The position numbers and the translations under genes are program-made. Positions 44,859-50,016 of a DNA stretch of 50,016 nt are shown here, one piece after another. The notes under the pieces are model-generated. The model did not search any database. It was given only the letters and a program-made list of their open reading frames with translations, and was not told the origin of the DNA. This stretch comes from Rhodocyclaceae bacterium (GTDB taxonomy: Bacteria > Pseudomonadota > Gammaproteobacteria > Burkholderiales > Usitatibacteraceae), in contig JADCIX010000019.1 in assembly GCA_020247545.1 (NCBI GenBank), positions 1-50,016 on the forward strand, read 5' to 3'. The first letter of the stretch is position 1, and each line of letters opens with the position of its first letter.

Positions 44859-45596
44859 CTACCATTCAAGTTTGTATGCTACGCCGTAGATTGAGCGCAA
44901 CCACGTCTCGTCACCACCCGCCTGAACAATCTTTCGACGAACATTCTTGACGTGGCTATCCACCGTCCGATCACTCACAACCCGGTGATCGACATACAAC
45001 ACGTCCATCAATTGGTCGCGCGAAAATACCCGCCCGGGCTGCCCGGCCAGCGTGTTTAACAGCCGAAATTCGACCGGTGTGAGGTCAAGGGATTTGCGGT
45101 TAACGGTCGCGGTGAAACGTTGTGCATCGAGCGATATCGGTATTTCCGCAACCGATTCACGCCCGGATTGTTTTGCCGCTGCCCGCCGCACGACCGCCTT
45201 CACCCGGGCAACAACTTCACGCGGACTAAACGGCTTACAAACGTAATCATCCGCACCAAGCTCCAGACCCAGCAACCGGTCAATTTCTTCGACGCAAGCC
45301 GTTAGCATGATGATTGGCACCGTGCTGAAGTCGCGCACTTCCCAACAAATCGACAGGCCATCTTTACCGGGCAACATGACATCAAGCAGGATTACATCCG
45401 GATTGTACTCCCCCTTCTGCAATGCCTGAACCAAACCAGTTCCATGGTCGACGTGTGAAGTCACAAACCCCGCCGCGACCAGGTAGTCGCACAATAATGC
45501 GGCGATTTTGGGCTCGTCCTCAACCACCAGCACCGAAGGCGGACTTGCGGAAAGTATGGCGGGTGACACTACAGATGGCTTCAACGATTCATCCAT
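44859..45596 (-). CDS. OmpR/BaeR-type response regulator
   Basis: A 245-residue DNA-binding regulator. The receiver has VEDEPKI, the phosphoacceptor Asp72 in VILLDVMLPGKDG, Thr in MLTA and Lys in CKPFSPREVVARV; the C-terminal winged helix contains LDLTPVEFRLLNTLAGQPGRVFSRDQLMDVLY and RTVDSHVKNVRRKI. It most resembles BaeR. An N-terminal extension of about 20 residues precedes the receiver. The ATG overlaps the kinase's stop by one base (45596), so it is co-transcribed with that gene. Since the kinase gene is interrupted, the regulator may now depend on another phosphodonor. Confidence 0.93.
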   Translation of the reverse strand: MDESLKPSVVSPAILSASPPSVLVVEDEPKIAALLCDYLVAAGFVTSHVDHGTGLVQALQKGEYNPDVILLDVMLPGKDGLSICWEVRDFSTVPIIMLTACVEEIDRLLGLELGADDYVCKPFSPREVVARVKAVVRRAAAKQSGRESVAEIPISLDAQRFTATVNRKSLDLTPVEFRLLNTLAGQPGRVFSRDQLMDVLYVDHRVVSDRTVDSHVKNVRRKIVQAGGDETWLRSIYGVAYKLEW

Positions 45597-46606
45597 TACG
45601 GGTGCATCGCGGTTGCAGCGGGAAGGCTCAACGTGATGCGCAAACCGCCCAGCGGGGATGCGCTTGCCACCAGCTTACCGCTGTGCGCCTCCGCAATATT
45701 CCGGCAGATCGAAAGCCCGAGACCGGCCCCACCGGCCGCGCGATTGCGCGAACCCTCCACCCTGAACAAACGATCGAATATTTTTGGCAGCAGCTCGGTT
45801 TGCACACCCGGTGCAGAGTCGTCGACGGTCAGCACCACGCTCGACGAAGATCCGCTTCCGAGACATGAAGTCGTTAATCGCACCACGCCCGGTGCATCGG
45901 TGTAACGCGCACTGTTAACCAGAAGATTGGCGATGAGTTGGGACATCCGCTGGGTATCCAGCCTGACCATCAGCGGCTCACGGCTCAACGCGGTTTCAAG
46001 CGCAAGGCCGACGTCGCGCAAGCTCGCATGGTACTCACGCTCGACATCGGCCACCAGTGCGTTGAAGTCAAGCGTCACAAACCGGTATGTCAGCGCGCCA
46101 GCATCGGCGAGGGAGAGCTGGTATAGATCATCGACCAAGCTGGTCAACCGACTACACTCGGCCTGCAGTGAATCCAACGCTGGCTTCGATAATGGTCGTA
46201 TACCATCTTGCATGGCCTGAATCTCCCCACGCAGAATCGACAGTGGCGTACGCAGTTCATGGGCGATGTCGGCACCCCAACGCCGACGAGCATCTTGGTT
46301 CCGCGTCAAGGTTTCAGCAAGGCAGTTGTAGTTTCGTGCAAGCTCCCCCAACTCATCGGTGCGACCGCTCTCAATGCGCGCTCGATAATCGCCTGCGGCA
46401 AGTTGCTCCATACGTACACCAAGCGTTTTGACCGGCTTCAATAACCAGCGCGCCAGCCCCCAAGCGGCAAACAGAGCGGCAATGGTCGCCGCCACACCCG
46501 CCATCACTGCGTGCGACATTTGCGAGCGCACAAATGCCACATCAAGATCATTGTTCAGCGCAGGCTGTGGTGCGAGCAACAAACTGCCGACCACTTCAGC
46601 GCCCAC
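45596..46606 (-). CDS. Surviving C-terminal kinase ORF of the interrupted sensor gene
   Basis: If translation restarts at the GTG at 46606, just after the TAG, a 336-residue protein results with one membrane helix (about 31-57), HAMP, the phosphorylatable His116 in GADIAHELRTP, and an ATPase domain with N, G1 and G2 boxes. It lacks the first helix and almost all of the periplasmic sensor. It would lie in the membrane with only a short outer segment and could be constitutive or inactive. Whether it is expressed is unknown; no ribosome binding site is evident. Confidence 0.4.
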   Translation of the reverse strand: MGAEVVGSLLLAPQPALNNDLDVAFVRSQMSHAVMAGVAATIAALFAAWGLARWLLKPVKTLGVRMEQLAAGDYRARIESGRTDELGELARNYNCLAETLTRNQDARRRWGADIAHELRTPLSILRGEIQAMQDGIRPLSKPALDSLQAECSRLTSLVDDLYQLSLADAGALTYRFVTLDFNALVADVEREYHASLRDVGLALETALSREPLMVRLDTQRMSQLIANLLVNSARYTDAPGVVRLTTSCLGSGSSSSVVLTVDDSAPGVQTELLPKIFDRLFRVEGSRNRAAGGAGLGLSICRNIAEAHSGKLVASASPLGGLRITLSLPAATAMHP

Positions 46607-47128
46607 GCGAATTGGCAGGCTGGGCTAATTTGCCGGGACAGCCGGATTACCAATCACACGGTGTCCGCGATCATTAATCAGCGCCACACGCGACGGTAAA
46701 CTCAATGCATCAATCCGCGCCTCAAACTTCGGCTGCGGCATCAACCGACCGTCTTCAGTCCGTCGACGCGGGGGATCGTCTAGTGGCGGAACTGGGCGCT
46801 CGCTGCCACGCTGCGGGGCATCGTCAGGCGGTCGAGGTGGCCGTAGCTCCGGCTCCGTTTCGGGGGTATCTGCCGCAGTCCGCCGCCCCTCGATATATGC
46901 GTCAAAGGTGCGCGGTCGTCCGGCCAGAAAGCTCCAGTCGCCGGTTTATTCGTAACGCCTCCCAAGTTCTTTCACGGCATTTTCAACGCGCACCGTTGCC
47001 TGTTGATTGACGTACGCCAAAAAGTCGCGCTGAAACGTGCGCCGCTGCTCAAGCGTCAGCACAATGACCCCCGCGACACTCAGTGCAGCGAAAGTAATGA
47101 AGAGTCGAACCCAGAGCGGAAAACGCAT
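45596..47128 (-). pseudogene. BaeS-like sensor histidine kinase with two in-frame stops
   Basis: Read on the minus strand from the ATG at 47128, the frame gives a membrane helix and MRFPLWVRLFITFAALSVAG, then reaches TAA (46946-46948). The same frame continues with TGDWSFLAGRPRTFDAYIEGRR and a Pro-rich periplasmic region, meets TAG (46625-46627) and then runs to the end as a normal kinase: second helix, HAMP, HisKA with DIAHELRTP (His in the core), HATPase with NLLVNSARYT, GLGLSIC. No frame change is needed. Both stops differ from CAA/CAG (Gln) by one C-to-T change, so these look like nonsense mutations. The part after the second stop (GTG at 46606) is 336 residues and could still be made by reinitiation. 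Confidence 0.75.
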
Positions 47129-47481
47129 GGCGCGCGATGAAGAGGGCTAACGAAAAAATGGACTTCGCGGTGGAACTACTGTGACGCGGGTAACAGGCTA
47201 CTCGGAAAACCGCGCCGCCGTTATGCAGGAGGCTGCAATCTTCGCAATTTCTACACAATTCTTACGCTTTGTTTCTACAGAAGACTCCTTATTTGGCGGG
47301 TGTTTTCGGCAGAAAAGATCGGGAAGTTCCCCCCAATAGGCGTGTTTTGTGAATTGATCTGTTCAAGTTGCGGCAATTTTCGAGGGTAACCTCAGCTTGG
47401 TTTGATGATCGTCAACATGGACTTTGCCGCACTGCGCAAACTCCTCTCATGATTGATCCCCATGAGAAAGTGAGTAGCAAA
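47129..47481. other. Regulatory region between sensor kinase and ompW
   Basis: This 353-bp region separates the divergent kinase and ompW genes. It is fairly AT-rich with no gene. Near ompW it holds the FNR-like box at 47402-47415. A C6 run (CCCCCC) lies near 47330-47335. No hairpin with a T-run was noted. Promoters for both directions must lie here. Confidence 0.5.
47402..47415 (+). promoter_or_regulatory. FNR/CRP-type box upstream of ompW
   Basis: TTGAT-GATC-GTCAA matches the FNR consensus TTGAT-N4-ATCAA with one mismatch. It lies 67 bp before the ompW ATG, which would place a class II start site about 42 bp downstream near 47450. ompW is known to be FNR-regulated in E. coli, which supports the reading, but a good -10 is not obvious. 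Confidence 0.45.
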
Positions 47482-48090
47482 ATGAAGCGCAAACCACCAC
47501 TGGCTTTGTTGGCCGCCGTTACCGTTGCCTCGACCCTCGCCACACCCGCTTTCGCCGAAGAAGGAACTTACATGATGCGTGTGCGCGCATTAAACATGCA
47601 GGTGGATAACGGCAATTCTCCAGACGTGACGGGTGCCAAAGTTGAGCTGAACAACAAAACATTTCCCGAAATCGATTTCGTCTACAATTTCACCAAGAAT
47701 CTCGCCGCTGAGTTGGTGCTGACGTACCCGCAAAAGCACGATGTCAAGCTACAGGGTAACAACATCGGTAGCCTGAAACACCTGCCGCCTACACTGACCC
47801 TTCAGTACTACTTTGCACCGGGCAATAGCGTAAATCCGTACGTCGGTGCGGGTATCAATTACACCCGATTCATGAGCGCGAATCTGCCAACTGGCATCTC
47901 GACCGATAAAGATAGTTTCGGTCCCGCCGTACAGATTGGCATCGACTTTGAAGTCGCCAAAAACACTTACATCAATCTCGACTTCAAACGGGTAAACATC
48001 AAGACGGATGTCAAGGTGAACGGGGCAAAACTAACCACGTTAAAGGTGGACCCAAATCTCGTCAGCATCGGAATTGGTTGGCGCTTTTAG
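47482..48090 (+). CDS. ompW: OmpW family outer-membrane protein
   Basis: A 202-residue eight-strand barrel protein. Signal peptide at 1-25 (ATPAFA), then the family start GTYMMRVRALNM, FPEIDFVYNFTKNLAAELVLTYPQKHDV, HLPPTLTLQYYFAPGNSVNPYVGAGINYTRF and the C-terminal ...GIGWRF, whose terminal Phe is the barrel insertion signal. OmpW forms a narrow hydrophobic channel in the outer membrane. I start at the ATG at 47482; the frame is open for 38 codons upstream. The TAG stop is also the first three bases of the second inverted-repeat element. A FNR-like site precedes it. Confidence 0.93.
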   Translation: MKRKPPLALLAAVTVASTLATPAFAEEGTYMMRVRALNMQVDNGNSPDVTGAKVELNNKTFPEIDFVYNFTKNLAAELVLTYPQKHDVKLQGNNIGSLKHLPPTLTLQYYFAPGNSVNPYVGAGINYTRFMSANLPTGISTDKDSFGPAVQIGIDFEVAKNTYINLDFKRVNIKTDVKVNGAKLTTLKVDPNLVSIGIGWRF

Positions 48091-48338
48091 CCTGAACATT
48101 TATGGGGGCGCGTTCGAAAGCGGGCGAGTAGGTGAACAGGCGAGCGGTTTTTTGCCTGACCGACCACAGCATAGCGGGCTATGCTTCGGCAGCAAGGCGG
48201 AACATTGCCGTCCAATCGCCCGCGAGCGAACCTGCAGCCCGCATCCACAGCAAGAGAGAAACAAGCCAATTTGGTTTGCCAATCGCCTAGAGGCGACGTC
48301 CTGCTAAGCAACGACCGACCCACGAAACATTCAGGCTA
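48088..48338. mobile_element. Inverted-repeat element, copy 2 (MITE-like, 251 bp)
   Basis: Second copy of the element at 26927, beginning TAGCCTGAACATTT and ending ACGAAACATTCAGGCTA, so that the outermost 8 bp (TAGCCTGA/TCAGGCTA) are a perfect inverted pair. The internal AGCATAGC-GG-GCTATGCT hairpin is conserved (about 48169-48186). If the outer TA is taken as host sequence, both ends are flanked by TA, as after an IS630/Tc1-type insertion; copy 1 has TG at its right end, so this is uncertain. It sits between ompW and the lipoprotein gene, both on the plus strand, and its first TAG is the ompW stop codon. Confidence 0.8.
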
Positions 48339-48375
48339 GTATGGAGACTGTTCCATTTCGCAAACCGGCGCAAAG

Positions 48376-48693
48376 ATGAAGGCTCTACTCTACATTTGCT
48401 GTCTGGCGTGTCTTGCCGCCTGTGGCACGCCGACCTTGAGCAGCCACTTTATGTCGCCGGGCCTCAACGATAACAAAGCCGCACTCGTGGTCGTCGGCAT
48501 GGACGCCGCCAGTGTCACTGCGATACTTGGTCAACCACATCAACTGGTACGCTTTGACAACCTCAAGGCCACCGCTTGGGACTACCGCTACATCGACTCG
48601 TGGGGTTACATCATTGACTTTTCAGTGATGATCAGCGACAGCGGCAAAGTGCTCAACAAGGTCTCGGCGCGAAACTATGCCGATAACACCTGA
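48376..48693 (+). CDS. BamE/SmpA-like outer-membrane lipoprotein
   Basis: A 105-residue lipoprotein: signal sequence 1-15 and lipobox LAAC with Cys16. The mature part has VVGMDAASVTAILGQPHQLVRF, TAWDYRYIDSWGYIIDFSV and a GKVLNKVSAR end, the pattern of the SmpA/OmlA domain of BamE. True BamE is part of the outer-membrane protein insertion complex; this short protein may be a paralogue, so no symbol is given. It starts 37 bp beyond the inverted-repeat element, which therefore occupies much of its upstream region and may carry or displace its promoter. Confidence 0.8.
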   Translation: MKALLYICCLACLAACGTPTLSSHFMSPGLNDNKAALVVVGMDAASVTAILGQPHQLVRFDNLKATAWDYRYIDSWGYIIDFSVMISDSGKVLNKVSARNYADNT

Positions 48694-48731
48694 CGCCGCG
48701 GTCCGTTTCCGCCTAGATTGAATGTTTCTGG

Positions 48732-49118
48732 CTAGATCATGCGATCAGCGGCCACAAAATACTTGCGCGCGTACGCGAGTAACTGAGCGTCGGTGGGATG
48801 GTCAACCGTCTCCACACCAATCAAGTGGCCGTTGAGCCCAGGATGGGTTCTTGAAACGTGTTTGACAAACGCCAGTTTGGCGTTGGCGGGGCCTACCACC
48901 AGCCATTCACGCACGTCACGGACTTTTTCGATGATAGCGTTGAAATACTCAGGATGTTCGGCGGCTTTACCGGATCCGACGGTATCCGCCTTGTGATGCT
49001 GATGCTCGCGCCGATTTGGCGCGTGAATAATGATTGCCTTATCAACCGCTTCGCGCGTAAAGGTAATGATGTGGGCTTCGCTATGGTCGAGCCAGATGAC
49101 GACATGATTCGCTTGCAT
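48732..49118 (-). CDS. eRF1-domain-like small protein
   Basis: A 128-residue protein: HVVIWLDHSEAHIITF at the start, a His-rich central loop, EWLVVGPANAKLAFVKHV and GVETVDHPTDAQLLAYARKYF at the end. These resemble small bacterial proteins annotated 'translational machinery protein', which share a fold with the eRF1/Pelota middle and C-terminal domains. No bacterial function is established to my knowledge. It stands alone, convergent with the lipoprotein gene with 38 bp between the stops. Confidence 0.7.
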   Translation of the reverse strand: MQANHVVIWLDHSEAHIITFTREAVDKAIIIHAPNRREHQHHKADTVGSGKAAEHPEYFNAIIEKVRDVREWLVVGPANAKLAFVKHVSRTHPGLNGHLIGVETVDHPTDAQLLAYARKYFVAADRMI

Positions 49119-49208
49119 GGGGGGCTTCCGTGACTAGTGTGGATGTCTCAACTATGCAGCGTTTACATCCTCAGCGTTTGTGCTGCATCAAACATTGCAT
49201 CAAAACAG

Positions 49209-50016
49209 CTATGTTGCGCTCAGACGCCACAGCGAAGTGACTTCTTTGGCACGCGCTGCATGCAAAGCATCGGTGGTGTCAGAAATGCGGGGGTGAGAGG
49301 GCTTGATGTCAATCCTCCCGCGAACCATCAAGCCACTTTCGGCGATCCAGGACAAAAGAGTCTCGCGCGAACGCAGACCCAAGTGTTCGGCGAGGTCGGA
49401 CAGTATCAGCCAACCCTCTCCACCAGGCTCCAAATGCGCGGCAAGCCCACTCAAGAAACCGCGCAGCATGTCGCTATCCGGGTCATAAACAGCGCGCTCC
49501 AAGGGTGATGATGGCCGGGCGGGTAGCCAAGGTGGATTACACACAATCAGCGGCGCGCGCCCTTGGGGAAACAGATCGGCCGCAATCACCGACACTGTCT
49601 CCTGCAGTCCCAACCGGCGCAGGTTGTCACGCGCGCAGATCAGCGCGCGTGAATCCATGTCTGTCGCAATCACCCGGCTGATGCCGCGATTCGACAAAAC
49701 TGCAGCCAACACACCTGTACCGGTACCGATGTCGAACGCCGTTACCGGCGTTGGTGTCGGCAGGGGCGCTTCGGCCACGAGGCCGACGTATTCGCTGCGT
49801 ATCGGCGCAAATACGCCATAGTGTGGATGGATGTGTTCTCCCAGCGCGGCGATTTCCACGCCCTTACGCCGCCATTCATGAGCACCGATGATGCCGAGTA
49901 ATTCGCGTAGCGACGCCACCGATGGTCGGTTGGTCGGCTGTCCCCACGCCTCTTTTAACGCCGTTTGCACCTCTGGCGCACGACCGAGGGGCACCGAAAA
50001 ATCGGAATCGAACGGA
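49209..50016 (-). CDS. SAM-dependent methyltransferase, 5' end outside window
   Basis: At least 261 residues from a GTG at 49994, and the frame remains open to the window edge (codons for FDSDFS ahead of it), so the true start is probably outside. Class I methyltransferase motifs: AFDIGTGTGVLAAVL (SAM loop), VIATDMDSRALICARDNL, VSVIAADLF and the catalytic NPPWLP. The NPPW motif indicates N-methylation of a base or a glutamine amide, as in the HemK/PrmB and RsmC families. The precise target cannot be set. Confidence 0.85.
   Translation of the reverse strand, partial: PFDSDFSVPLGRAPEVQTALKEAWGQPTNRPSVASLRELLGIIGAHEWRRKGVEIAALGEHIHPHYGVFAPIRSEYVGLVAEAPLPTPTPVTAFDIGTGTGVLAAVLSNRGISRVIATDMDSRALICARDNLRRLGLQETVSVIAADLFPQGRAPLIVCNPPWLPARPSSPLERAVYDPDSDMLRGFLSGLAAHLEPGGEGWLILSDLAEHLGLRSRETLLSWIAESGLMVRGRIDIKPSHPRISDTTDALHAARAKEVTSLWRLSAT

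Noticed and set aside
44689-44889. 66-codon plus-strand frame between response regulator and TrhA
   Set aside because: It runs into the end of the regulator gene, shows no family pattern and no ribosome binding site.
46625-46948. Stop codon reassignment (TAA/TAG read as Gln) as explanation for the split kinase
   Set aside because: All other genes here use TAA and TAG as ordinary stops at the expected ends, so a changed code is not credible.
1-50016. CRISPR arrays, tRNA or rRNA genes, integrase or phage genes
   Set aside because: No regularly spaced direct repeats, cloverleaf-like sequences or corresponding proteins were found on either strand.

Overview
The window looks like chromosomal DNA of a betaproteobacterium, probably from or near the Burkholderiales. 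The evidence is the dusB-fis-purH block, a small Trp-rich membrane protein and a DUF2788 protein of the types I associate with that group, a GcvR-like double-ACT protein, and moderately GC-rich coding sequence with many 4-nt ATGA gene overlaps. I see no rRNA, tRNA, CRISPR array, prophage or transposase gene. All assignments come from reading the sequence; no database was searched.

Layout. 1-3.2 kb: the first codons of a minus-strand gene at the edge, an exported formamidase-like alpha/beta hydrolase with a YciI-like protein, and, converging on them, tryptophan 2,3-dioxygenase preceded by an SMP-30-type protein. 3.3-7.0 kb: a fused hydantoinase/5-oxoprolinase. 7.2-12.7 kb: dusB, fis, purH, purD, hemF (tRNA modification, nucleoid/transcription, purine and haem synthesis). 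12.8-19.8 kb, minus strand: a sodium/calcium antiporter gene followed by a complete Mrp Na+/H+ antiporter operon (fused AB, then C, D, E, F, G), each junction after AB overlapping by 4 nt. 19.8-25.8 kb: an EcsC-family protein and a branched-chain amino-acid ABC transporter (livK-livH-livM-livG-livF), with a strong terminator-like hairpin between livK and livH. 26.1-30.8 kb: cytochrome c, Trp-rich protein, a 252-bp inverted-repeat element, amidase, DUF2788, DUF2189 and tartrate/D-malate dehydrogenase. 30.9-35.2 kb: two paralogous double cyclic-nucleotide-binding-domain proteins around a secreted protein and a truncated VOC gene, divergent from a ClpX-like ATPase that lacks the zinc-binding domain. 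35.2-39.8 kb: exported endonuclease/phosphatase-fold protein, small membrane protein, GNAT, GcvR-like protein, RF3. 40-47.1 kb: a large multi-PAS hybrid histidine kinase, a TrhA/hemolysin-III protein, and a BaeSR-like two-component system whose kinase gene carries two in-frame stop codons. 47.1-50 kb: OmpW with an FNR-like box, a second copy of the inverted-repeat element, a BamE-like lipoprotein, an eRF1-like protein and a methyltransferase running off the right edge.

The most unusual signals are: (1) an approximately 251-bp inverted-repeat element present twice, plus a truncated third end, where in all three cases the terminal TAG of the element is exactly the stop codon of the adjoining gene; (2) the sensor-kinase gene split by TAA and TAG while its reading frame stays coherent throughout; (3) the ClpX-like ATPase whose zinc domain, GYVG pore loop and RKH loop are missing or changed, next to the paralogous cyclic-nucleotide-binding pair. 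The Mrp operon together with the CaCA antiporter suggests a cell that actively manages sodium; the liv transporter, tryptophan dioxygenase, amidase, 5-oxoprolinase and tartrate/malate dehydrogenase suggest a heterotroph using amino acids and organic acids.
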